A stretch of 40,878 bases of DNA, from NCBI GenBank assembly GCA_947627205.1, contig CANQVE010000016.1, positions 1 through 40,878 on the forward strand, given 5' to 3'. The notes beneath the pieces are model-generated. The model was not told the origin of the DNA, searched no databases, and saw only the letters and a program-made list of their open reading frames with translations. A program made the translations under genes and the position numbers. This stretch comes from an uncultured Clostridia bacterium. GTDB lineage: Bacteria; Bacillota; Clostridia; Oscillospirales; Ruminococcaceae. Positions 14,580 through 22,654 of this stretch are shown piece after piece (the stretch's first letter is position 1; every line of letters begins with the position of its first letter).

Positions 14580-16791
14580 GGATCAGAAAAAAAGAGTATC
14601 GCATGCGCGGTTTTATATCATGCTGGTCCTGGCTATCGTGCTTGTGTGTCTGCTGGTATATTGGCTTATTGTATCTGCCGCGGGGATAACGGCTGATTTC
14701 ACAAAAAATATGAACACAATGTATTTGCGTGAAATGACAAATCTTACGCAGGCGAACTTTAAATCCGGACTTTCTATGAGATACAGCGGGCTTAAAGCCG
14801 TAGCGGAAAGCGTGACCGCCGAGGACACGGAAAACATCGCAATGCTGAAAAGGTTTATTACTTCTGCGGAAGAGAACAACGACTTTGAGTTTTTCGCGTT
14901 TGTTGACAAGGACGGCTTTTACTACAGCGAGGATGGAAAACGCCCTGCCGCTTCAAAGCTCAGCTTTCTCGCAGACCTGCTTTCGGGAAAGGACGAGCTT
15001 GTTTCATACAATGAAACGTTTCTTGACGACAATATGATAGTTCTCGGGACGCAGATAACGCCGATAAAGTATGACCAAACGAACATTATTGCCGTTATTG
15101 CGGGATTTACTGCGGACTCTATCGGTCAGCACCTGTTTCTGCGAAGCGAGGACGGACAGACAAACGCGAGCATTGTAAACAAAGACGGGAGCTTTATAGT
15201 TTATAACACCTATTTCTCCGAATTACCGAAAGGCAGTAACGTCATTTCAAAGTTCAGAGAATACGCCGAATTTGACAAGGGCTTTTCGCTTGAACAAATG
15301 GAAAGCGACTTTAAGAACGGAAATTCGGGAATGGTCGTATTTAAAGCCTCGGACGTACATATGTGCATGTACTATTCGCCGATAGAGGGTACAGAATGGT
15401 ATATGCTGATGGAAGTGCCGTATGAAGTCGTTGACGAGATGACAGAGGACTTAAGCGGACGGCTCAATACAAACGCTATTGTTATGATGGCGACAGTTAT
15501 GGCGATAATAGCAGCCATTTTCGTTATTTATTTCATCAATCTGCGGGCGCACTCAAAACAGCTCGAAGCAGCGCGCGAATCGGCAGAAACGGCAAAAAAA
15601 GCCGCCGAGCAGGCGAGTCTTGCGAAAAGCGAATTTCTAAGCCGTATGAGCCATGAGATACGCACGCCCATGAACGGAATTATCGGTATGACCGAAATTG
15701 CACGCAGGAATTCTGATGATCCCGAAAAGGTGGACGATTGTCTGAAAAAAGTTTCGCTTTCGTCAAAGCACCTGATGTCGCTTATAAATGACGTTCTGGA
15801 TATGTCGAAGATAGAGAGCGGAAAAATACAGCTCAAAAACGAGCTTTTCGACCTGAGAGCGTTTCTTGAAAACATTGAAAATATTTACAGCGTTCAGGCG
15901 GAAGAAAAAGGCATTGAGTTTAAAATTTCACTGTTCGGGAATATTGACGCGCTTATCGGCGGCGATTCGCTGAGGCTCAATCAGATACTTACAAACCTGC
16001 TTTCAAATGCCTTTAAGTTCACGCCGAAAGGCGGAAAAGTAGTTTTAAATGTAAGCGAGCTGAAACACGAGGGAAATACCGTTTTACTGCGGTTTGCAGT
16101 AAAGGACAACGGCGTAGGCATAAAACAGGAAAACCTTGAAAAGATATTTGAGGCATTTGAACAGGAAAACGCCGAAGTTACGCACAAATACGGCGGCACG
16201 GGTTTGGGACTTTCTATTGTAAAGAAATTTTCCGAGCTTATGGGCGGAAGCGTAAAGGTAAGAAGCGTATTTGGCAAGGGTTCGGAATTTGAGGTTGAAC
16301 TGCCGTTTACTGTTACAGACAGGTCGCACACAATAGAATGGAAAACAGAAAGAGACAACTCTGACAGAGCCTCCGACAATAAAGTTTACGATTTTAACGG
16401 AAAGCATATACTTCTTGCGGAGGACAACGAGCTTAACCGCGAGATAGCAACGGAACTTCTCGGAGACAGTACGGGAGCAATTATAGACGAAGCCGAAAAC
16501 GGACAAATGGCTGTTTCGCTTTTTGAGGAAAGCGAGATAGGCTATTATGATCTGATACTTATGGATATTCAGATGCCTGTTATGGACGGCTTTGAGGCGA
16601 CAAGAATTATCCGCGCCATGAATCGCCCCGACGCTTCGGCTGTTCCTATCTTTGCAATGACCGCCAACGCCTTTGCAGAGGACGAAGAAAAAAGCATTCA
16701 GGCGGGAATGAACGCCCACCTCTCAAAGCCCCTGGAAATTTCAGCCGTTCTCGCGGCAATGAACGAAATACTTTTCAGAAGTAAGAAATAA
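14572..16791 (+). CDS. Hybrid sensor histidine kinase with extracellular dCACHE-like domain and receiver
   Basis: A 739-residue membrane kinase. A helix at 13-36 and another at 302-323 bracket a periplasm-side sensor of about 260 residues that resembles a dCACHE domain (FFAFVDKDGFYYSEDG, ASIVNKDGSFIVYN). A short coiled coil leads to the HisKA box with H361 (SHEIRTPMNGIIGM). The ATPase domain has NLLSNAFKFTP, DNGVGI and GGTGLGLSI, and the C-terminal receiver has D665 (LILMDIQMP) and the SKP lysine. There is no Hpt domain and no adjacent response regulator, so the output is unknown. Translation is probably coupled to the upstream lipoprotein through the 8-bp overlap. The obvious inference is that the lipoprotein presents a ligand to this kinase. 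Confidence 0.93.
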   Translation: MGEDQKKRVSHARFYIMLVLAIVLVCLLVYWLIVSAAGITADFTKNMNTMYLREMTNLTQANFKSGLSMRYSGLKAVAESVTAEDTENIAMLKRFITSAEENNDFEFFAFVDKDGFYYSEDGKRPAASKLSFLADLLSGKDELVSYNETFLDDNMIVLGTQITPIKYDQTNIIAVIAGFTADSIGQHLFLRSEDGQTNASIVNKDGSFIVYNTYFSELPKGSNVISKFREYAEFDKGFSLEQMESDFKNGNSGMVVFKASDVHMCMYYSPIEGTEWYMLMEVPYEVVDEMTEDLSGRLNTNAIVMMATVMAIIAAIFVIYFINLRAHSKQLEAARESAETAKKAAEQASLAKSEFLSRMSHEIRTPMNGIIGMTEIARRNSDDPEKVDDCLKKVSLSSKHLMSLINDVLDMSKIESGKIQLKNELFDLRAFLENIENIYSVQAEEKGIEFKISLFGNIDALIGGDSLRLNQILTNLLSNAFKFTPKGGKVVLNVSELKHEGNTVLLRFAVKDNGVGIKQENLEKIFEAFEQENAEVTHKYGGTGLGLSIVKKFSELMGGSVKVRSVFGKGSEFEVELPFTVTDRSHTIEWKTERDNSDRASDNKVYDFNGKHILLAEDNELNREIATELLGDSTGAIIDEAENGQMAVSLFEESEIGYYDLILMDIQMPVMDGFEATRIIRAMNRPDASAVPIFAMTANAFAEDEEKSIQAGMNAHLSKPLEISAVLAAMNEILFRSKK

Positions 16792-16810
16792 AAGATAAGA
16801 AGTAATATTA

Positions 16811-16840
16811 TACGCCCCCGAAGTAATCTTCGGGGGCGTA
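16811..16840. terminator. Strong hairpin between convergent kinase and giant surface-protein genes
   Basis: A perfect 13-bp stem, TACGCCCCCGAAG (16811-16823) / CTTCGGGGGCGTA (16828-16840), with a TAAT loop. U-tracts are poor on both sides, so it may act bidirectionally mainly by stem strength. Confidence 0.75.
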
Positions 16841-16865
16841 TGCTTTATAAAGTATTGCTTAAATA

Positions 16866-19800
16866 TTAAGCCTGTTTTTTCTTGCGGAGCATTACCGCAA
16901 CACCGACCGCCGCGGCTGAAAGGACCGTTATCAGGAGCGCGTAATCATTTGCGCCTGTTCCGGGCTGAGGCGCTGCCGTATCGGAATAAACTATCGCATA
17001 AGTCGAGAACTTATCGGTAGAGAAAGTGATCGTATCGGCACTATCGTCTATATCATCAAGTATTTCGGCGTCATTCCCGTGCAGACGTACTACAGCAAAC
17101 TTTCTGCCGTCCGCCTTAAGATCGTCGGGAATTTCAACAGTGATATTAACAGCCTTTGAAAGCTCGGTTATTTCAAATGCTTTATTGCCTATGTATTTTG
17201 TGATATCTATATTGACATATCTGCCGATCTCGTATGCGTCTTTAACTGCTTCCTCAATAAGAGTCTTATTCTCGGCTGTAACGGTATTATCGGCATTTTC
17301 AACGGTTATAACTACCTTGATATCCTCGCCGTTTTCGCGTGCCGCCGTATCTTCATCCGTAAGCACAGCGTCTTCAATAGCCTTTATCTCATCTTCGGTC
17401 AGCTTGATAGCAGGAGCATTTTCGCCAGATTCGGGTATTACATTTATATCGCCCATAGTTGCGGGAATGACCTTGCCCTTTTCAACTGTCTCGCCGCACT
17501 CGGTACATACGAGATCACCCGTATAGCCGTCGCTTTCAGCAGTAGCAGGCTTATAACCTACAAGCTCTGTTGTGTGATATCCCCTTGCGGGAATAGCTGT
17601 GCTTTCTTTTACAGCGTCGCACTTCGAGCAATGAACAGACTTGCTTCCGTCTGTCGTACAAGTGGGTTCTTTGTCCGTTGTGAAGTGATCTTCCCATGTA
17701 TGACCGTTTGCCGCAAGACCGCTTGTTTCCTTAATTCCGCAGACATCACAAGTTCTTTCCTGTGTACCCTCGTCATCACAGTCGGGTGAAGATATAGTCT
17801 TCCACTCGCCGAACTTGTGTCCGAGAGCCTCAATTACCTGTGAGCTGTTAGGCTTTGTAAGTCCGCAAACCGTGCAGTGAATAGACTTGCTTCCCTCTGT
17901 CGTACAGGTGGGCTCAACGTCTACCGTAAGTTCACTGCTCCACTTGTGGTTTTCAAGGTCAGTGCCTCTTGTTTCGGTATATCCGCAGACAGTACATTTT
18001 CTCTGCTGATTACTTTCGCCTGTCGCAGTTTTTACTTCTTCCCATTCGCCGAAGCTGTGACCGTTTGCGGGTATTACCTCGCTTCTTTCAACAGCGTCGC
18101 ACTTCGAGCAATGAACAGACTTGCTTCCGTCTGTCGTACAAGTGGGTTCTTTGTCCGTTGTGAAGTGATCTTCCCATGTATGACCGTTTGCCGCAAGACC
18201 GCTTGTTTCCTTAATTCCGCAGACATCACAAGTTCTTTCCTGTGTACCCTCGTCATCACAGTCGGGTGAAGATATAGTCTTCCACTCGCCGAACTTGTGT
18301 CCGAGAGCCTCAATTACCTGTGAGCTGTTAGGCTTTGTAAGTCCGCAAACCGTGCAGTGAATAGACTTGCTTCCCTCTGTCGTACAGGTGGGCTCAACGT
18401 CTACCGTAAGTTCACTGCTCCACTTGTGGTTTTCAAGGTCAGTGCCTCTTGTTTCGGTATATCCGCAGACAGTACATTTTCTCTGCTGATTACTTTCGCC
18501 TGTCGCAGTTTTTACTTCTTCCCATTCGCCGAAGCTGTGACCGTTTGCGGGTATTACCTCGCTTCTTTCAACAGCGTCGCACTTCGAGCAATGAACAGAC
18601 TTGCTTCCGTCTGTCGTACAAGTGGGTTCTTTGTCCGTTGTGAAGTGATCTTCCCATGTATGACCGTTTGCCGCAAGACCGCTTGTTTCCTTAATTCCGC
18701 AGACATCACAAGTTCTTTCCTGTGTACCCTCGTCATCACAGTCGGGTGAAGATATAGTCTTCCACTCGCCGAACTTGTGTCCGAGAGCCTCAATTACCTG
18801 TGAGCTGTTAGGCTTTGTAAGTCCGCAAACCGTGCAGTGAATAGACTTGCTTCCCTCTGTCGTACAGGTGGGCTCAACGTCTACCGTAAGTTCACTGCTC
18901 CACTTGTGGTTTTCAAGGTCAGTGCCTCTTGTTTCGGTATATCCGCAGACAGTACATTTTCTCTGCTGATTACTTTCGCCTGTCGCAGTTTTTACTTCTT
19001 CCCATTCGCCGAAGCTGTGACCGTTTGCGGGTATTACCTCGCTTCTTTCAACAGCGTCGCACTTCGAGCAATGAACAGACTTGCTTCCGTCTGTCGTACA
19101 AGTGGGTTCTTTGTCCGTTGTGAAGTGATCTTCCCATGTATGACCGTTTGCCGCAAGACCGCTTGTTTCCTTAATTCCGCAGACATCACAAGTTCTTTCC
19201 TGTGTGCCCTCGTCATCACAGTCGGGTGATGTAATTGTTTTCCATTCACCCCATTCGTGATTTTTAGCAGCTATCGTTTCCGAGCTGCCGGGCTTTGTAA
19301 GTCCGCAGACTGTGCAGTGAATAGACTTGCTTCCCTCTGTCGTGCAGGTAGGTTCAGCGTCTATAGTGTATTCAGTGTTCCACGAGTGATTTACAAGGTC
19401 TGTTCCTCTGGTTTCTGTAATGCCGCAAACTGTGCACTGTCTCTGCTCGTTGAACTTGCCGTCTTTGGTCTCAACTACTTCCCAGTCGCCCATCTTGTGA
19501 CCTAAAGCCGGAACAGTAACGGGTGTAGATCTTACACGCTCTTTGCATCTTGAGCAGTATACAACCTCATTATATCTTCCTGCTGTCGTGCAGTTAGCTT
19601 CTATAACAGTTTCCTTAACAGGTTCAAGTTCTTCGTGACCGAGCGCTTTTATTGTCTCGGGTTCAGAAGTAGTACCGCAGTTTACACAGTGGTAAGACTT
19701 GCTTCCGTCAGTGGTGCATGTCGCTTCTTTGTCAACTATCTTATTCTCACTCCAGACGTGATCGGTGTGGTATGAAGCTGATTCGGAAAATCCGCAAGTT

Positions 19801-22430
19801 TTGCATTCACGCTTCATAGTGCCGCTTTCGGGATCGCTCGGAGTTTGTATCTTTACCCAATCTGTAAAGTCATGACCTTTTGCAGGGATAACAGTATAAG
19901 TTCTGTCCAATTCGCTTTTGCAGACACTGCAGAGCACTAAAGTTTGAGTTCCGCCGTCGGCGGTGCAGGTAGCATCTTTAACAACTGTAGTCTGAACCTC
20001 ACCGGGCTGGTGCGCAAGCGTGGGTATAACTTCGGTAGCCTCGGGGTTGGAGATGTGACAATTCTTGCAGTGCTTAGACTTCTGACCGGGCTTAAGACAA
20101 GTAGGCTGCACATCTATGGTGTAATCATCTTCCCATTCGTGCGAGCCGCCCGTGGTCTCGGTTTCAGTAAGACCGCAGAACTGACATTTTCTCTGGCTTG
20201 TAGTATCCCCGCAAAGCACGGAAGAAACTTCGTTCCAATCCGACCATCTGTGTGCCAACATCGGCTCTGTATAACTGTCGTTCCGTTCAATTATAAGACC
20301 ACAGTTTTTACAGTATGTCAGTTTTGTTCCCTCGCCGATATTTACGCAGGAGGCAGCTCTCGTCATTTCGGTAACTGTCATGCCCTTAACGTGCTGACCG
20401 TTTATTTTTACATTGTAAACGGTCTCGTTTCCTGCCTTGTCTGTAGCCTTGATGACAACATCGGCAGTGCCGGTGTGATCAAATTTTACAGAAAACTTCT
20501 TGTCGCCTGTCATAGTGGCAATTATACCGCTGTCTTCGCTCGGCAAAATGTTTTCATAATTGTAGATAACTTCGCCGTCAACGGTAACGGTTGCAAGGTT
20601 ATTGTCGTTTACGGTAAATTCAATGCTCTCGCAGTATGTGCCGCCGTTTGCAATACCCGAAATAGTAGGTTCAGACGGATCAAAAACTATTGCGGCGCTG
20701 CTGGCGTAGGTATCGTTTCCGTCGCTGTCAGTAGCCTTGAAGTATACATATCTTCTGTTGTTTTTGGTGGGACTTACAACAACGCTTTTGCCGTCGTAAA
20801 CTGTCCAATAATTGCGCTCTTTGGCAGCCAGTTGTTCAGCAGTGAGCTCGTCATCGCTTACGATATAATATATAGCCTTTATTTCAGAATCCTGTTCATC
20901 TGTAGCCGTTGCGGTTACTGTAGCAGTCTGCTCTTTTACAAATACCGTGTAGCCGGTGAGAATGGTATTCCATGTTTCGCCGTTGAGCTCTACGGTTATT
21001 TCAGGACCTACAGCATTCTTGTAAACAGCCTTGTATGACTTGTTGCCGGTAGTGCCCTTAGCTATAGTAACTTTTTTATTCTCGGAAGAGTTGCTTTCAT
21101 CTACCCAGCCCGCAAACCTCTGATCAGTCGGCGCGGCAGGTGTGGGAAGATCAAAATCTTTATCATCTTTTGTGTAAGTTTTGATGTACTTGCCGTCTTT
21201 AAATTCCCAACCGTCAGCGTTTGTCAGCGTTCCGCCCTTAAGATCAAGCGTTATGGTATAGGTTGTAAGAGCCTCGCCGCCGTACAGGGTAATATCCTTG
21301 GAAACACTACTGTCAAAGTCATATTTTTCCCCTGTATGCTCCGCATCTTCATACCAATCATCTCCGGCAGTCTGACCGTCATTGTCATATTCAACAGTGG
21401 GCTTTGCAAAGTTACCGTCCTTGTTTGCAAACTCTTCGGCAAATACCGTGTTATTCAGCATAAATACTGCTCTGTAAACTCTGTCGTTGTCATTGTTTTT
21501 GAGCGCAGGCTCAGTTTCGCCGTTCTCGCCGAGCTTCTGCCCCCAATATACTTTATCAGGGATTTCTTCGCCCTGCGCATTTCTCAGTATCCATGCCGCC
21601 TTGCCGTTTGCTATCTCGTCAGGGGTAAGGGCAGGGATATTCTTATTCTGATCTCCTACCGGTGTACCTACCGCAAGAGAGCCGTTATTTTTATAGCAGC
21701 TGTTTGTTATATTATTTGCGCCGGCAGTACCTGCTATAGCGCCAAAAGCGCCCGAAGAACCTTTGCTTTCCGCTGACAGATCTGCAAAACAGTTCTTAAC
21801 GGTACCGTTAGTGCCTGCGCCCATGATACCGCCGCACTGAATTACCGCGTTTACGGTTCCTTTGACATAACAGTTTTCTATATTGCCCTCATTTACGCCT
21901 GCCAACAGTCCGACAAACCAACCGCCGGTAATATTTGCAGTGCCCTCAATGGTGAGATTTTTTACCGTACCGCCCTTTCCTATCTGACCGAAAAGGCCGT
22001 AATAGTAACCATCGGCTCTATTGCTTCCGGACACTCTTATAACTTTCATTCCGGTTATCTTATGACCGTTTCCGTCAAAAGTACCTTTAAATCCGCCGCT
22101 TCTGCTTATCGGCGTCCAATCACCGAGGCCGTCAATGTCCGCAGTGAGTTCATAATACGCACTAACAGCAGGCTCACTGCCGCCGTTAGGCGTAGTACCG
22201 TTGTTTACCGCATCTCTCATGCTTTCAAGCGCCTCTTTGCTGCCTATCAGATAAGGCTCATCTTTCGTGCCTTTACCCGTCAGCTCAGTAACAGACGCTT
22301 TTTCCATGCCATCTGCGGCGGCCGCACCTGCTCTGTCGAACAGTCCGCTCAGCGGAAGCATGGTCAAAACAAACACGACTGCGGTCAAAAGACCTAAGAT
22401 ACGTTTTTGCGCTGTAGTGATCTTTAACAC
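16866..22430 (-). CDS. Giant Cys-repeat surface protein with GLUG and InlB-type repeats
   Basis: This is an exported protein of about 1,854 residues. In order: a signal peptide; a GLUG-type region (FKGTFDGNGHKITGM, YYYGLFGQIGKGGTVKNL); two InlB B-repeat-like modules with Ig-like sequence; about 970 residues of Cys/His modules (PTCTTEGSKSIHCTVCG alternating with FGEW...RxCxVCG, each ending near a GH); a 190-residue globular part; then PQPGTGAND, a hydrophobic helix and RKKKQA. The end looks like a sortase signal with a non-standard QPGTG. Adhesion or cell-wall display is inferred. AAGGAG fits the GTG at 22430, nine bases downstream, better than an ATG that abuts it. The gene is divergent from the CAP gene, which carries the same modules. 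Confidence 0.85.
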   Translation of the reverse strand: MLKITTAQKRILGLLTAVVFVLTMLPLSGLFDRAGAAAADGMEKASVTELTGKGTKDEPYLIGSKEALESMRDAVNNGTTPNGGSEPAVSAYYELTADIDGLGDWTPISRSGGFKGTFDGNGHKITGMKVIRVSGSNRADGYYYGLFGQIGKGGTVKNLTIEGTANITGGWFVGLLAGVNEGNIENCYVKGTVNAVIQCGGIMGAGTNGTVKNCFADLSAESKGSSGAFGAIAGTAGANNITNSCYKNNGSLAVGTPVGDQNKNIPALTPDEIANGKAAWILRNAQGEEIPDKVYWGQKLGENGETEPALKNNDNDRVYRAVFMLNNTVFAEEFANKDGNFAKPTVEYDNDGQTAGDDWYEDAEHTGEKYDFDSSVSKDITLYGGEALTTYTITLDLKGGTLTNADGWEFKDGKYIKTYTKDDKDFDLPTPAAPTDQRFAGWVDESNSSENKKVTIAKGTTGNKSYKAVYKNAVGPEITVELNGETWNTILTGYTVFVKEQTATVTATATDEQDSEIKAIYYIVSDDELTAEQLAAKERNYWTVYDGKSVVVSPTKNNRRYVYFKATDSDGNDTYASSAAIVFDPSEPTISGIANGGTYCESIEFTVNDNNLATVTVDGEVIYNYENILPSEDSGIIATMTGDKKFSVKFDHTGTADVVIKATDKAGNETVYNVKINGQHVKGMTVTEMTRAASCVNIGEGTKLTYCKNCGLIIERNDSYTEPMLAHRWSDWNEVSSVLCGDTTSQRKCQFCGLTETETTGGSHEWEDDYTIDVQPTCLKPGQKSKHCKNCHISNPEATEVIPTLAHQPGEVQTTVVKDATCTADGGTQTLVLCSVCKSELDRTYTVIPAKGHDFTDWVKIQTPSDPESGTMKRECKTCGFSESASYHTDHVWSENKIVDKEATCTTDGSKSYHCVNCGTTSEPETIKALGHEELEPVKETVIEANCTTAGRYNEVVYCSRCKERVRSTPVTVPALGHKMGDWEVVETKDGKFNEQRQCTVCGITETRGTDLVNHSWNTEYTIDAEPTCTTEGSKSIHCTVCGLTKPGSSETIAAKNHEWGEWKTITSPDCDDEGTQERTCDVCGIKETSGLAANGHTWEDHFTTDKEPTCTTDGSKSVHCSKCDAVERSEVIPANGHSFGEWEEVKTATGESNQQRKCTVCGYTETRGTDLENHKWSSELTVDVEPTCTTEGSKSIHCTVCGLTKPNSSQVIEALGHKFGEWKTISSPDCDDEGTQERTCDVCGIKETSGLAANGHTWEDHFTTDKEPTCTTDGSKSVHCSKCDAVERSEVIPANGHSFGEWEEVKTATGESNQQRKCTVCGYTETRGTDLENHKWSSELTVDVEPTCTTEGSKSIHCTVCGLTKPNSSQVIEALGHKFGEWKTISSPDCDDEGTQERTCDVCGIKETSGLAANGHTWEDHFTTDKEPTCTTDGSKSVHCSKCDAVERSEVIPANGHSFGEWEEVKTATGESNQQRKCTVCGYTETRGTDLENHKWSSELTVDVEPTCTTEGSKSIHCTVCGLTKPNSSQVIEALGHKFGEWKTISSPDCDDEGTQERTCDVCGIKETSGLAANGHTWEDHFTTDKEPTCTTDGSKSVHCSKCDAVKESTAIPARGYHTTELVGYKPATAESDGYTGDLVCTECGETVEKGKVIPATMGDINVIPESGENAPAIKLTEDEIKAIEDAVLTDEDTAARENGEDIKVVITVENADNTVTAENKTLIEEAVKDAYEIGRYVNIDITKYIGNKAFEITELSKAVNITVEIPDDLKADGRKFAVVRLHGNDAEILDDIDDSADTITFSTDKFSTYAIVYSDTAAPQPGTGANDYALLITVLSAAAVGVAVMLRKKKQA
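17611..19229 (-). repeat. 480-bp tandem repeat, about 3.4 copies, perfect at DNA level
   Basis: Bases 17611-19205 repeat with an exact 480-bp period and no mismatch. One mismatch at 19206 precedes the end of similarity at 19229. Each unit encodes 160 residues made of four Cys modules of 38-42 residues. Identity at synonymous sites points to recent duplication or gene conversion. The true copy number may differ if the assembly came from short reads. Confidence 0.97.
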
Positions 22431-22500
22431 TGAAACCATCTCCTTTTTTGAATATTGTATTCCCAAACGTCCATCGCCGCCCGGATATACTTATGTAGTG

Positions 22501-22529
22501 ATTATACCATAAAATCATTTTAATGTCAA
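22501..22529 (-). promoter_or_regulatory. Sigma-A promoter for the giant surface-protein gene
   Basis: On the minus strand, TTGACA (22524-22529), a 17-bp spacer and TATAAT (22501-22506). The last eight spacer bases, TTTTATGG, are identical to those of the divergent CAP-gene promoter. Confidence 0.88.
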
Positions 22530-22585
22530 CAACAAAATGGCTATTATTAAAAATTTCCGTAATGAACTATAAAGGCGGAAAACGC

Positions 22586-22614
22586 TTGACAAAATATTGC
22601 TTTTATGGTAAAAT
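22586..22614 (+). promoter_or_regulatory. Sigma-A promoter for the CAP surface-protein gene
   Basis: TTGACA (22586-22591), a 17-bp spacer ending TTTTATGG, and TAAAAT (22609-22614). The start near 22621 leaves a leader of about 34 nt. Confidence 0.85.
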
Positions 22615-22654
22615 TACAGGTAGAGCATAATTTGATTAAGAAAGGAATTTTTGT

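Noticed and set aside
17611-19229. Regular direct repeats that could suggest a CRISPR array
   Set aside because: The period is 480 bp with no spacers, and the repeats lie in one long open frame encoding Cys modules.
19944-21038. Open frame of 364 codons on the plus strand inside the giant gene
   Set aside because: It is a shadow of the minus-strand gene, with no start signals.
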